Shown in pieces: positions 49,274 to 62,464 of a DNA stretch of 64,000 bases (positions are counted from its first letter, which is position 1; each line of letters begins with the position of its first letter). The translations under genes and the position numbers were made by a program. The stretch spans positions 62,001-126,000 of the forward strand of contig NC_018331.1 in assembly GCF_000234665.1 (NCBI RefSeq), given 5' to 3'. The notes beneath the pieces are model-generated. The model had not been told where the DNA came from and did no database searches. It saw only the letters and a program-made list of their open reading frames with translations. The stretch is from Leishmania mexicana MHOM/GT/2001/U1103 (Eukaryota > Euglenozoa > Kinetoplastea > Trypanosomatida > Trypanosomatidae).

Positions 49274-50266
49274 GGGAGAATCCTGCGAGTGTTTGGCTAT
49301 GCATGCGAACAGGGTGCGGCTCGTCAACGAGAGGCCGGGCCGTTTCGATAGCACACGTGCTGTGTGGCGCTGCTCATACTGGCGAGACACGTTTTCGTCC
49401 CCGCGATCGGATCTTTCGGGCTCGGTGCCGCGGCTTTGTCTAATCCGTCTCTGCTTCTGCCCCCCCCCTTCCCCCTCCCCCGACTCTCCCTCCTCTTGCT
49501 GTGTGTCGATGATGCATGTATACATCGACGTGGTTTTTCGTTCAAAAAAAAAGAAATTATGTTCTCTTCCCTCTGCTCTCTGTGTGTCTCTCTTGCTTTC
49601 CTGTACTTTTGTTGCTCGGTGCAGTGCCACCACCCCGCGATAGCGCCATCGCACGTATCACGAGAAAACGCGCACACGCAGAGAGAAAGGAAATTCTCTA
49701 ACGCTGCGACCGCCACTCCTCGGATCGCCTCTTTTCCTCACAATGGGCGTCTCTGTGCTGTACGAGCGATTTGTCTCCGTGCGTGCGTGCGTGTGTGTGT
49801 GTGTGTGCGTCGGTGTGATGCTCAGCCCACGCTCCCCGCTGGGTACGCGGACCAGTGACTCTATCATTCAGACGTGCACACCTTGTTGTCGTGGCCGTGC
49901 GGCCTCAAGCATGCCAGCCGTGTACCCCGCGCCTGCCGCCAACGATGTGTCACCTCTTGGGTGTCTCTCTCGTTGATGTATTCTTTGCTGCACTTGTTTC
50001 CTCTCCACTCTCCCGTATGTCTCTCCGCTGAACGCCGGACACGCCCGCTGAGTGTACGCCGTGCTGACCGCTGCTGTCGTCCCGCCAACCCAACCGCCTC
50101 ACAGGCACACAAACCGTGCACCAAAAATAGATAGAGCGTTTACGCACGATTCGGTCAGGCAACTTGCACCTTCGTGCCACCGCAACCCCCCACCCCCATC
50201 CTATTCGCCTGTTTCCCCGGGAGCAGTGCATTGAGCTGCTTGAGGTAGCAAGTGAAGGACGAGTTC
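49274..50266. other. 1.0 kb intergenic region
   Basis: ATG9 3'UTR and spacer. It has C/T-rich stretches (49450-49500, 49557-49620) and a (GT)n run at 49780-49812. No coding frame is supported. Confidence 0.6.
49780..49812. repeat. (GTGC)n/(GT)n microsatellite
   Basis: A run of GTGC units passing into pure GT, in the spacer before the short coiled-coil gene. Confidence 0.8.
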
Positions 50267-50689
50267 ATGAACAGCACGACCACAGCGCAGTTTGAGGCCG
50301 CCTGGAGTGAGGTGGAGCGACAGCAAGGGGAGAAGCTGAGCGCCAGCACAGAACGCCTCAATGTGGGGGTGGAGCGAGAGCTGGCGTTGCTGTTGGCTGG
50401 TGTCCGCGACGCACTGACAGAGGACCAGCGGGATATTCAGTCCGAGTTCGACAAACTCATCCGCATGGTGGAGCAGTTTCAACAGGGCGTCGATATGTGG
50501 CAGCTGAAGGCGAAGAGCTCTATTAAGATGATCGAGGAGAAGCAGCGCAACTTCGCCCTGCTAGTCGAGGAGACGTCCATACGCGCAGCGGCAAACCGCA
50601 GAGACTCCATGGATCGGCTTCAGAAGCGCGCCGTCGAGACGGAGGCGCACTGCCAGCAGCTCCTAGCCTCAGCCAGCAAGAGCATGTAA
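50267..50689 (+). CDS. Short coiled-coil protein of unknown function
   Basis: A 140-residue protein I do not recognise. Nearly the whole chain (about 10-135) is one charged amphipathic helix with heptad leucines and valines (for example LALLLAGVRDALTEDQRDIQ and FDKLIRMVEQFQ), so it probably forms a dimeric coiled coil or a subunit of a small helical complex. There are no cysteines of note, no membrane segment and no targeting signal. The protein-like composition and the strong frame bias support a real gene. An in-frame GTG at 50252 would add five residues; the ATG at 50267 (MNSTTTAQFE) is preferred. A flagellar/cytoskeletal or vesicle-tether role would fit but is only inference. Confidence 0.75.
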   Translation: MNSTTTAQFEAAWSEVERQQGEKLSASTERLNVGVERELALLLAGVRDALTEDQRDIQSEFDKLIRMVEQFQQGVDMWQLKAKSSIKMIEEKQRNFALLVEETSIRAAANRRDSMDRLQKRAVETEAHCQQLLASASKSM

Positions 50690-51903
50690 CGTTGGAGCCC
50701 CCCTCTCCCCCTCCTCCTCTCGTCCGTCACCACAGCCCTCCACTGTAGTCGAAGAGAGTCCTTCATCCCTCACATTGCGGGCTGCGTCTGTCTGAGCATG
50801 GGGTGTCGTGTGCCCGATCGCTTCGTTGACTGCACTTCAGGCTGGAGACGGCGCTGCTGCTTCTTCTTTTTTGTTTGTAGGCCCCCGTACTTTGTTGCAC
50901 ATTGGAACACTATCGTGGCGGCGCATGTGTCCTGTTCGCCCCTTCCCTTCCTCTCACTGTCCACTTCACTCGCCGCGTGTGCGACGCACCGAGAGGAGCG
51001 AGGCGCCTTTTCCCTTCGGCGAGTTCGATAGAGCCAGATAGCAGCGTATAGAGAAATGGACCCCGTGCGCACACGCAGACACGGAATAGCTCAGCCACGC
51101 AGACTCAGTGACCATCCGTGCCCGCCTCTGCCGATGCGGCGGAGGGAACTCTCTCCCTACTTGTAACGGGCGCTGAAAATGTTCGCGTGCCAGTAGAGCA
51201 GATGGGGCGGTGTCGCTGTCGCCTCCAGTGGTTGACCCCACCACGTTACTTCGACCCTCGCCCTCCCCGCCTGACATTAGCACACTCCAAATCGTGCATG
51301 ACTGCGACGCCTCTTTGTTTTGTTTCAAGGGGCGGCGCAGAAGGCGGCAATTTCTCTTGCCCTCAGTGCCTTGACGAGGTGGCGCACGTCAAGGCTCACA
51401 CACAGCTGCGCGCATGCCTGATCACTTGTCCGTGGCTGCGCGCCGCATCGCGCCGCGCTGCCCTCCACCTCGACGTGAGCGTCTCCGCTGCACCTACATG
51501 GCTGACGCACCGCATCTCCCCCTGCATCCATGCCTTTTCTTTGTTTACTTGCTGGTTTCGGTTGCCGTTGCTATGCTGATGCGACGGCGACGCTCTGAAT
51601 GCCTTCTTGCGATCTTTGTTGCGGCTGTGCGTCCCGCAGCAGCTGTGCGGCACACCCCCACCCCGTGCTCTGTTTGTGCGGTACACTGTTGTTGTCCACG
51701 AGCGACACTGTCTTTCGTGCGCGTGTGCGCATGCCCCCTTTGGTAGCCTCACCTTCAGTCCATCAGCCACAATCTCTCGCAGACCCGAGCGAGACCTTCG
51801 CGGCTCCAACAACACCCCTTCCCCCACTCTTGTATACGTAGGAGTGATTTGCTTGAAGGCCAAGAGGCAGCCGACCATCCGAGCCACACGGCACGCCGCC
51901 ATC
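50690..51903. other. 1.2 kb intergenic region
   Basis: Spacer with CT-rich segments just after the coiled-coil gene and near 51535-51560. The J-protein frame is open back to 51607 but reads as cysteine-rich non-coding text there. Nothing else is supported. Confidence 0.6.
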
Positions 51904-53040
51904 ATGCGACGACTACTGTGTCGCTCGATGTGGACCGATCGCGCCGCCATCCGTGCCGTTGCTGGGTCTTCGATGCGCTTCATGAGGAACACACGTACCG
52001 CACCATCCGCAACAGCGCCATTTTTTCGCCGCTGGCAGCTCCCGTCCACGAGACTCTCGTCCTCCGGCGCGTTTGTGGAGACTGACCGCCGCTGGCAGAG
52101 CGACAGCGCCGGGCAGCAGGATTTGTATGCGGTGCTGGGGGTGAGTCCGGACGCCACGCAGGATGAAATCAAGGCTGCGTACAAGAAGTTGGCTCTCGAG
52201 TACCACCCAGACCGCAACCATCAGCGGGGTGCGGAGGAGAAGTTCAAGTCGATCTCGGCCGCGTACAGCGTCGTTGGCAACAGGGAGAAGCGCCGCGAGT
52301 ACGACGCACAGCGAGCGATGTCGAGGGGTATGGGCGGTGGGTCGTACAACAGCGGCAGCAGCAGCCGTGGTGCTAGCGGGTACTCTTCCGGCTTTCCTGG
52401 CGGCATGGATCGTGGCAACTACCAGTACCATCAGATGTCCAAGGAGGAGGCCGATCAGCTCTTCCGTGAGCTCTTCGGCGGCATGCGTGTCGACCAAATT
52501 TTCCGCAACCTGGAGGAAGAGATGCGAATCGGAGGCATTAAAGGAAACGGGCTGGGCGGCCATGTTGGCCGGAGTTTTCCGGACTCGGATCAGACGTTCC
52601 GACCCTTCTTCAGCGTGGAGAGTAGCACGGCAAACGTCTTTGTAGACGAGCACGGGAACCGCATGGAGGAGACGACGTACACCGACTCTCGTGGCAAGCG
52701 CTTCACGGTGCGCCGCATGAGCAGTATCGACCCAAACGCGAGTGTTAATCAAACCGCCGACGAGTTTTACCGTGGACGGCACGCCGGCAAGGACGGCCGC
52801 TACCGATTCGGCAACGTCTCCTCCCGGTTTCAGCGACCCGACGACGACTTCACGCAGAATATGCTCGGTGTCCGCTCCCACGGCCGCAGTCCGCTGGTGG
52901 CCTTTCTCATCCTTGCCGCGTGGACAGTGGTGCTGGGCACCCTTCTGCTCTGCTTTATTGGTTTCCTTGCTCGGCACCCACTGTTCTTTGCGTCTGTTCT
53001 GGTGTTAATCCTCCTCGGCCGCGCGGCCCGCCCCTTCTGA
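51904..53040 (+). CDS. Mitochondrial-type J-domain protein with C-terminal membrane segments
   Basis: A 378-residue HSP40-family protein that would stimulate an HSP70 ATPase. Residues 1-70 are arginine/serine/alanine-rich with a RRLLCRSM start, a likely mitochondrial presequence. The J domain spans about 73-140 ([20 protein letters not shown]) with the essential HPD at 101-103. A Gly/Ser-rich linker follows (about 145-180). There are no CxxCxGxG zinc motifs, so it is a type III J-protein. The C-terminal ~45 residues (about 331-375) are two hydrophobic segments ([20 protein letters not shown] and [13 protein letters not shown]), so it is likely anchored in the mitochondrial inner membrane. The start is the first ATG with a good presequence. 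Confidence 0.9.
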   Translation: MRRLLCRSMWTDRAAIRAVAGSSMRFMRNTRTAPSATAPFFRRWQLPSTRLSSSGAFVETDRRWQSDSAGQQDLYAVLGVSPDATQDEIKAAYKKLALEYHPDRNHQRGAEEKFKSISAAYSVVGNREKRREYDAQRAMSRGMGGGSYNSGSSSRGASGYSSGFPGGMDRGNYQYHQMSKEEADQLFRELFGGMRVDQIFRNLEEEMRIGGIKGNGLGGHVGRSFPDSDQTFRPFFSVESSTANVFVDEHGNRMEETTYTDSRGKRFTVRRMSSIDPNASVNQTADEFYRGRHAGKDGRYRFGNVSSRFQRPDDDFTQNMLGVRSHGRSPLVAFLILAAWTVVLGTLLLCFIGFLARHPLFFASVLVLILLGRAARPF

Positions 53041-55331
<2,291 letters not shown>

Positions 55332-56218
55332 TCGTCAGTAGAGGGCATGCTCGCCTCCTCCTCCCCGACGCTGCGAAAGGCAATGGGGTGGTCCCGATGG
55401 CGATGGTGGTCCCGGGGGCGCTGGAGCACCAATATGTTTAAACGCTAACGAACAGAGCACGCCATCGGAGCAAGCGACTGGGAAGGCGCGCGCAGGTGTC
55501 GGGATGTGCGGTGGTGTTGTGACGCGGTTGTCTTTCGAGCAACAGCACGTGGATTGAAAGGCATCCAAGCAAGGCAGACATGCTTTCTGGTTTGTGTGCG
55601 ACTCGCTCCTCTCTCGAGGGCCTCCTTGTCCTTCTTTGGCCATTCTCGAACCTCCCTTGCGTCGCCGTCCTTGTGTGCGTGTGCGAGTGTGTGTCAACAG
55701 GGTCTGCATAGGTGTGCATACATATATATGCATGTATACGTCTCTCTTCTTCTTCCTCTGCCTCTCTCTGCCTTCCATGGCGAGGGGCGCCTACCGTCGT
55801 GTGTTTCGCCGTTACCGGCTCTTCCATGTCACCTCACAAAACGTTTCTTTCGTGTTTTATGTTCTCACTTGTCCCCCGCTCTCTCTCGTCTGTTCGAATT
55901 TTGCGCATGCGCGTGCCTCCCTTGGTGTCTGTCCCTCTCTCTCTGTGTGTGTGTACACGCATTTTCGTTTTGATGTCCATCACGCAAGCTCCTTTGCCCG
56001 TGTCCCCATCTTTCTCCTCGCGTGCCCTTGTGTGTATGTCGCGGTGTGGCATAGCCATCCGTTGGCCCCATCGCGGATGACGTCGACGTTTTCGGGCCAC
56101 TCAATCCTGTTCGCTCGCTGTTCGTTTCTTCGCTGTGCACTGCACAGGTGCGAGAGGGAACAAAGACAACTTCATTCGTGGTGAAGCGCGCTGGAAGACA
56201 GGCAGTGGGATACGCTCC
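55332..56218. other. 0.89 kb intergenic region
   Basis: Ribokinase 3'UTR and pyrimidine-rich spacer (strong CT content at 55740-56040). A TTC/CTG-rich run ending TGCACAG near 56148 is a likely splice acceptor for the following small frame. Confidence 0.55.
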
Positions 56219-56473
56219 ATGGGCGAGGAGTTTGTAGAGGCGTTGCAACGGCGGCTGGAAGCGGAGGGGGCGGGAGGGGGGAGAAAGGGAGGCTACGGGA
56301 GCCCGGAATACGTCCGCATACACCCACCAGCCATAAACAGCAGCAACAACGAAGAAACAACAACAACCATTATCGGCGAAAAGCTGCTTAGAGTACTGTG
56401 TCCACTCTCACTCACGGAGGTACTGAGTGAGGTACGAGGAGTGCACGTGAAGCTAACCAGCGGTGATGGTTAG
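56219..56473 (+). CDS. Candidate small protein of 84 residues
   Basis: An ATG-started frame beginning MGEEFVEALQRRLEAEG, an amphipathic helix of clearly protein-like composition, then a Gly-rich turn, a polar Asn/Thr stretch and a second helix (GEKLLRVLCPLSLTEVLSEV). It follows a pyrimidine tract and CACAG acceptor by about 70 bases, which is the layout expected of a trypanosomatid gene. It has no motif I recognise. It could be a real small gene or a chance frame in a 2 kb gap between ribokinase and the AT-hook protein; its gap position and codon pattern favour the first. Confidence 0.45.
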   Translation: MGEEFVEALQRRLEAEGAGGGRKGGYGSPEYVRIHPPAINSSNNEETTTTIIGEKLLRVLCPLSLTEVLSEVRGVHVKLTSGDG

Positions 56474-57322
56474 ACGATGCCCTCTGCTCCAGAACGTGTG
56501 CCTACACTGGAGCTTCTACATGGAGAGCCACAGGAACATAGTAAACTTGCTTCAACTTTCTCTCTCCTTGTTTATCTGCATTGCACCCTTCTTTCCCTCC
56601 ACACTGCACGCGATGGGCCTGCGCTCGATGTGAGCCAATCACTTGGTCGCCCATACAAAACATTCGTGTACCCCCTCCCCTCCCCCACCCGAAAACGGTG
56701 TTGTGTAGAGCCCACACATACAAAGACATATTTGGGGTTGCAACGCGGCGCTGTTTAGAGTTTCTTCACCTGACACTCCCAGAGCTGAGGTACTTTCTCC
56801 TCTCTCTCTATAGAAGCAAGGCGCACGTCAAACACCTTCCCGTCACTCCGGCGTGTGAGCGCCCCGCTTTCTCGTGGTGCAGCTGAGCGACTGAGTGAGG
56901 ACAGTGGATGTACGGGTGCGATAGCTGCATTCTTTTTTCTATCTTACAAAGTGACGCATCGAGCCTGGAAGCGGTGCGCGCGTAGATCTGCCGGCGTCGT
57001 CTCGGCTGCCTCGATTCGACTTTCTCTTGGCCGTCTTTTCGTATTTACTTTGGCTGGCGTGTTTGCTGGTCCGTGTGTACCACTTCCTTCTCCCATTCCG
57101 TCACCTGCAGGGACGTCCGCATCGCCCCCACCCCCTACACCCACGCCCACCGGCCCCCTTCTCTCTCCCGTGTTGCTTCTCCACTCCTTAGACATCGCCG
57201 TCGGTATTCGTCGCCCTGCGTGTTTTCTCCGCTTCTTTTTGGGGCCTCATTCCCGTGCGCCCTCTCACCTTGGCATTTGCCGCTCTTCCACCGCTGCCTT
57301 TGGTCCCCCATTCCAGACAGCC
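56474..57322. other. 0.85 kb intergenic region
   Basis: Spacer with pyrimidine-rich sequence (57157-57191 ends in TTAG; 57205-57316 ends in CCAG). These are the likely splice signals for the 610-residue gene, whose frame is open further upstream but encodes proline/serine non-coding text. Confidence 0.6.
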
Positions 57323-59155
57323 ATGACGGACGTAACCTCTTCGCTCCGCCCGTCGTCGCGCCAGGGCTCCCCGGTGCCGCGCCGGCAGCTCGGCATTCTG
57401 CCTGTGAACCAGCGCTCCTACTCGCGTGTGGGCTCCAAGGGCATGATTGGCGACGACTCGCCGCTCATGTCACCCTTGCCCTACTATCCGCGTCGTCGCA
57501 GTGTCACCTTTGCCGGTGACCAGAGCGTGAGAGAGGAGCGACCCAACTACAACGCCGCATATTCCGCTTCGGCTCCCGTTTCCCCGGCGCGTCACGGCTC
57601 ACCGCCGCCGGTCTCCATCCTCAAGTCGAACTTGTCGTTTCCGGCGGCAGAGGAGGAAGACAGCGGCGCTGCGCCGGCGTACCAGGCTGCTGCGGCCACA
57701 GTGAGTGGTGTCTTGGACCGCAAGGACCGCGCGCGCAACTCTCCGGTGCCGGTGCGCGGCCGCTCCAATAGTCGTCAGCGCCTTGCGGCGCGGCGCAAGG
57801 AGGCGCAGCTGCATCGCAGCTTCTACGATGACAGCTTCGTGGAGGAGTATGTGCTACGAGCCAAGACGGAGCTGGAGGAGGAGGAGGCAGAGCAACGCCG
57901 AATGCAGGAGCAGCTGAGGGCCGAACAGGAGAGGGCGAAGAGGGCAGAGCGCCGCGTCTCGGAGGCAACGGAGAAGATCAACGCCCTGCAACACGCGAAA
58001 GAGGTGCTGATGGCGGCCACGGTGCGCCGCCACACCTCTGTGACGCCGTCTCCGCAGCGTGCGCCTGCCGAAAAATCGAAGCGCAACTCCAGCCTTTTGC
58101 GGGAGCTCGAAGAGGACCCCGACCCAGAGGTGCAGGCAGCGCTGAAGGAGCTCGCACGCAACTCCATGGCGAAGCAACAGAGTCGCGTTCACTCTTCTGC
58201 CCATCAGCGTCGTCGGTCGATATCCATTGTCTCCGCCGACGCCCTCGCGAAGAGCGGCGAGGACGAAGACGGTGACGACAACGACACCCGCAAGCGCGCG
58301 CGTCTAGAGAAGATCGTCTCCACGCTGCTTGCGAAGAAGGCCAAGAGCAAGAGCAAGCGTAGCGTGATGGTTATCGACTGGTCCGATCTCGACTCCGACG
58401 CCGACGGCAACACCTCGACCACTGATGAGGATGGGGAGGAGACTGCGGTGGGCCTCAAGCGACAACGCGGCCGCCCTGCCAAGAGCCGCAGTATAGCGTT
58501 GGGGACCGAGGCGACACTGGTGTCATCGGCGAAGCATGTACAGAAGCCGTCCACGAAGCGCGCAGCCTCGTCCCGTAAGCGCCATGTCAGCGCAGAGCCG
58601 GAGTTGGGCGATTCGCTTCTTTTTGAGGATGAAGCGGAGCAGCCGATTTTGCTTCCTCGCCGGCAGAACACGCGACCGGCTCCGACTCGGTCTATCTCGT
58701 ACATCGAAATGGGTGGCGACGATGACCTGCTGAGGGATGCTTCCAGCGTTGAGCGTGTGGTGCGGCGACCACCTCGTGCCACGCGCGCACCGGCCACGCG
58801 GCAGCGCCGCGGCCGTCTTGCATCTACTAGCACCCGCGAAGGTGCAGAGGTCATGTCGTCTTTCACAGGCACCACCGCCTTGCGAGGACGTGCGTCGCAG
58901 CCACCAGCCGCGCCGACAGGGGGCCCGACCGGCGTCCCGCCTCGCCGGCGCCGCGGGTCCGTCCAGCGCGCAGACCCCAATGATCCCATGGCCGTTTTTT
59001 TTGAGGCTGCCTTTCCGAGTCCTTCGAAGTTTGACGAGATGATGATGCAGGCTGGCGGCCTGCCAGAGACCCGTCGTGGCGGCGGTGGCGGCGGGCGAGG
59101 ACAGGGACGGCATCCCAACTTGGTGCTGCCTAGCTCCATTGGACGCCGCCGCTGA
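57323..59155 (+). CDS. 610-residue basic protein with coiled coil, AT-hook and motif array
   Basis: I do not recognise a named family. Residues 1-100 are Ser/Pro/Arg-rich and probably disordered, with RRRSVTFAGD near 57. Residues about 170-235 are a coiled coil (ELEEEEAEQRRMQEQLRAEQ). A KRQRGRPAK segment near residue 385 has the RGRP core of an AT-hook, and RQRRGR occurs near 495, suggesting DNA binding. Between about 295 and 465 the protein alternates basic patches, an R-S-(I/V)-(S/M/A) motif and acidic patches (RRSISIV, KRSVMVID, SRSIALG, KRHVSAEP, TRSISYIE). The same style occurs in the 1106-residue minus-strand protein. The C-terminus has a Gly/Arg run (GGGGGRGQGR). A nuclear or cytoskeletal scaffold is inferred. 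Confidence 0.83.
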   Translation: MTDVTSSLRPSSRQGSPVPRRQLGILPVNQRSYSRVGSKGMIGDDSPLMSPLPYYPRRRSVTFAGDQSVREERPNYNAAYSASAPVSPARHGSPPPVSILKSNLSFPAAEEEDSGAAPAYQAAAATVSGVLDRKDRARNSPVPVRGRSNSRQRLAARRKEAQLHRSFYDDSFVEEYVLRAKTELEEEEAEQRRMQEQLRAEQERAKRAERRVSEATEKINALQHAKEVLMAATVRRHTSVTPSPQRAPAEKSKRNSSLLRELEEDPDPEVQAALKELARNSMAKQQSRVHSSAHQRRRSISIVSADALAKSGEDEDGDDNDTRKRARLEKIVSTLLAKKAKSKSKRSVMVIDWSDLDSDADGNTSTTDEDGEETAVGLKRQRGRPAKSRSIALGTEATLVSSAKHVQKPSTKRAASSRKRHVSAEPELGDSLLFEDEAEQPILLPRRQNTRPAPTRSISYIEMGGDDDLLRDASSVERVVRRPPRATRAPATRQRRGRLASTSTREGAEVMSSFTGTTALRGRASQPPAAPTGGPTGVPPRRRRGSVQRADPNDPMAVFFEAAFPSPSKFDEMMMQAGGLPETRRGGGGGGRGQGRHPNLVLPSSIGRRR

Positions 59156-60557
59156 TACTCGAGCGAGTGCGTGCCATCTGTGCTGGCGATTGTGCGTGTG
59201 GAGCAGTCTCATGCCCTTTACGACGCCATGGTGTTCACTGCTCTGGTTTTTCACGCGAGCGCCGGCTTGGCTCTCTTTGTTTTTATCTAGACTGTCTTTC
59301 TCATCTCACTCCCTGCCTTGCTCGCCGCCTCCGTCCTGCCCAGGCCTCCCATCCGACTCCTGCACTGCGGCAAGCGGGTCAGCGGACCTCTCCGTGCACG
59401 GGAGCCGTTGTGTGATGCAGACGCGGAGTTGTTTTGTCCTGCGAACTACTGAAGGCCCTTTCTCCTTCGTTGTTTTTCATTTTCCCCTTGAAAGATCGAT
59501 AGATGCTCAGCCGCCTCCACGCGCTGTTCCGCTGTGGTGTGCCTTGTGTAGGTGTAAGCCAGCAAGGACGCACGCACGCACACCACTGTGCAACAGTGGC
59601 GTGGCACTTTAGATTTCGCGACGTGCGGTGCGTCGGTGTGTGTGTGTGTCTGAACGAGCTCATGTGCGCTGCAAGCCACAGGAAAACAAACAGGCAAGCG
59701 TATTGTGTAGTTCCCACAGCCGACCTGGCGCGGGAGAGGAGGGGAGGGGTGGACTAGACGGTCGGCTTCCCCACCGTTGCGGCTCCGGTGCGGACCTCTT
59801 CCTCTTTTGCCGACTGTACTCGGCACCCGCACCAGAGTCACGGGAGACTGCCATTTGTGGACTTGAGGAAGCTAGCCTTCTAACCCGCGCTGTCTCGACG
59901 TGCCAGACACTGGGGTCCGTACGCTACTGCGCGCCATCTTCACGCACGCGTCTTGCTGTCTGCATGGGCGAGTGTGTGCCCGTGTTACTGAGGTGCACAC
60001 ATCACCTCTTCTCTGTGCTCGTGCCGTTGTTGGTGGCGCTCATTCTCTCCTCGCCTTCTTCGCACCCGCCGTTGGAGTTGCACGGCCCTCACTGCTGCAT
60101 GCCTTCTTCGCCCATTTCTTTTTACTTACCGCCTGCCGCGTGGGCGCGGATCTGTAACAGTTTTCTGCTCTGCGCCCCGGGCAGCAGCATCGATGACGAC
60201 ACCGTACGACCAAGGAAAAGGGTACACACACACAAGGAACCTCACGAGACCCGTCTCACTGCACGGTGGCGTGTGACAGGGAATTTGTGCCTGACAGCAC
60301 CATCACACACGAACGTGGAAGCGGCGTTGCCGCGCTTTGCAGCGAGCAGCACGTTATTGGGGGACACACCGGTCGCTGACGCTCGAGGAAAAAGTCGTTT
60401 GTCGCGTCTACGTGTATGCGCTTGTGTACAACAGAACCTTACCGGGAGCGGGTGCGTCAGGGTTGCTGTACCGTTCTCATCCTGCCTCTGCACACCGCTG
60501 AAGGCCGGGAGAGGTGAAGAAGAGAGCGCGCGGAGTTAACGCGCGCGCGTTTTCCTC
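59156..60557. other. 1.4 kb intergenic region
   Basis: Spacer with CT-rich sequence (59270-59350), a short (GT)n run at 59633-59650 and GC-rich text to 60.5 kb. A 303-codon open stretch at 59628-60539 has mixed, non-protein-like composition and is not called as a gene. Confidence 0.55.
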
Positions 60558-62228
60558 ATGCCCTTCACCTCCTCCTGCACACAGGTACCGCTTCTCCTCC
60601 CTGAGGAACTCCGCGACGAAGTAGTGAGTGGAGCGGCGGAGATCATCGTGGAGCGCGGCAGTCGAAACCGCTGCTTCTTGCACGTCTACAGTGAAGAGGA
60701 GCGACTTGCCAAGGCCGAGGACATCGCGGACCCGGATGATGTGGTGCGGCATGCGCATGAAAGGCACCTGAGTGAGCTACGCTGGGCGCGAGGCGTGCTG
60801 TGGGCCGACTCGCGCGTTCAGCGCTTTGTGAGGTACGCGGACCATATCTTATGGCCGGCGTACGAGTCTCTCAGTAAAGTCATCAACGTGGTGCGTCAGC
60901 TGATTCTCTGCGAAGAGGGCGACAACGCAACGGTGCTGAAGAGAGCGCGCGACGTCGCCGTTGCGAACGGCATCCTTCGACGCGAGGCCACGCTCCCTGG
61001 TCTGCACCCCCTCAAAGAGACGAGGTTGGAAGGCCAGGCGATCCTGTACGACGTGCAGCAAGTGCGGAAGCGCAGCCGTGACGCGTGGGCGGCGACGATG
61101 CCATCGGTGCTCTTGCGCGTCGACGAGGAGCCCGTTGACTCTGTCGCTTGGATTGCCGAGGTAAAGCAGACATCGTACACTGTCTCAGACATCCTGCAGC
61201 TTCAGCTTGCCACCACGCCGCTGACGCGACTCGTCGAGCTGCTGTCGCAACCGCAGAGCTCTCCGGCTGCTGCCCATTCCGCCTTGGACGCATCTGCGGC
61301 AAGGAAGCTGTGGCGAGGTCTGCTCGACAAGCATCGACAATGGGCTGAGTACCACTCGCTCTTCGCGGATGTAGAGGAGGCTTGCCGGGGGTGGGGGGCT
61401 TCGGAGGCGTGCGTGGCGCGCGACGTGCACGCGGCCTTGACAAGCGGTTCCAGCGTACAGCTACGCACGGGGGTTCACGCGAGCGTGCTACAGAGACTGG
61501 AGCTGCATATCCTGCTGAGCCCTCGCTTTCGAAAGCTTGACAGTTTTGCGGCGGCGGAGCAGGCTGCCTTTTCAGCCCACTGCCCCGCCCGCTCTTGGGG
61601 CGAGTGTGTGGAGGAGGGTATGGTGCGAGTGGTGGCGCTGCCTCCCACCGGACTGACTCCAGCGAAGCTTGACACGCTCGTTCGGCAGCTTTTTCTGACC
61701 CCTGCCCTTTGTGATGTACCCCTTGCACAATGCTGCACGGTGAGCGAGGCTCGCCGCATCACCGCTGACCTACAGGTGGTTCACGTGTTGTCCACCTTCA
61801 ACCCATTCGTGGTGGTGCACGGCAGCCGCGTATCAAGCGGTTTTGCCGGCGATGTGCCATATTTTCGTTCCCTGCAGCATGAGCGCGACCGTCTCGTCAC
61901 GGATCGCACCAATGAGCAGCTCCGGCACGGCCTCCACGAGGCACCATCACGCGGCACCAGTGGCGCTGCCGATGGCTCCGTGAGCCTTCCGTCGTCGTCG
62001 CAGCTGCCGAAGAGGGCACCGTTGAGGATAACGGGCGAAGCAGCAGTATCCACTTTCAATCGAGCCCTCATCTCTGCGCTGGCCGTGAGTCCTCTCTCGC
62101 GGGCGGAGATACAACACCACCCGGCGATGCGGGAATACAGGGACGCCGTCAATTACGAGGCCGTCCTCAAGGTGGCGCTCAAGGAGCATGCAGAGTTCAA
62201 GGGTCGAAAGTACCAGTTACGCGACTGA
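60558..62228 (+). CDS. Hypothetical 556-residue protein
   Basis: I do not recognise a family. The protein is soluble, acid/base balanced and mostly helical, with conserved-looking stretches such as LLLPEELRDEVVSGAAEIIV near the start and AMREYRDAVNYEAVLKVALK at the end. There is no signal peptide, membrane segment, zinc site or nucleotide-binding loop that I can see. Residues about 440-485 are Ser/Gly/Ala-rich and probably a disordered linker. Sustained protein-like composition over 556 codons, an ATG start and a position between two other plus-strand genes support a real gene. SIDER-like copy E lies about 240 bases after its stop codon, in the opposite orientation. Confidence 0.85.
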   Translation: MPFTSSCTQVPLLLPEELRDEVVSGAAEIIVERGSRNRCFLHVYSEEERLAKAEDIADPDDVVRHAHERHLSELRWARGVLWADSRVQRFVRYADHILWPAYESLSKVINVVRQLILCEEGDNATVLKRARDVAVANGILRREATLPGLHPLKETRLEGQAILYDVQQVRKRSRDAWAATMPSVLLRVDEEPVDSVAWIAEVKQTSYTVSDILQLQLATTPLTRLVELLSQPQSSPAAAHSALDASAARKLWRGLLDKHRQWAEYHSLFADVEEACRGWGASEACVARDVHAALTSGSSVQLRTGVHASVLQRLELHILLSPRFRKLDSFAAAEQAAFSAHCPARSWGECVEEGMVRVVALPPTGLTPAKLDTLVRQLFLTPALCDVPLAQCCTVSEARRITADLQVVHVLSTFNPFVVVHGSRVSSGFAGDVPYFRSLQHERDRLVTDRTNEQLRHGLHEAPSRGTSGAADGSVSLPSSSQLPKRAPLRITGEAAVSTFNRALISALAVSPLSRAEIQHHPAMREYRDAVNYEAVLKVALKEHAEFKGRKYQLRD

Positions 62229-62464
62229 GGTGATGCCGAAATCGCGGTGAACGGGCTAGTGTCCAGAGAAACTGGTGGTGTGGTTGATGGGTGCTAGGAG
62301 GTGCCCAGCTCTGCCGCCATGACTGATTTCCTTCCTTGAGGCCTTCGCGCTAATGCAGACATAGGCACACAGGCCTGCACGCCTCTGGAGAAGGAGAGGG
62401 AAAGGACACGCGTACATCACGGAACACCACGCACTCACAGAATATTTTCCTTTCATGCTGTTGA

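Noticed and set aside
51607..51903. N-terminal extension of the J-protein by 99 codons
   Set aside because: It does not begin with ATG and encodes low-complexity text; the presequence begins at 51904.
59628..60539. 303-codon plus-strand frame between the 610- and 556-residue genes
   Set aside because: It is mixed hydrophobic/cysteine/serine text with no sustained domain, and it includes microsatellite-derived sequence. I treat it as chance.
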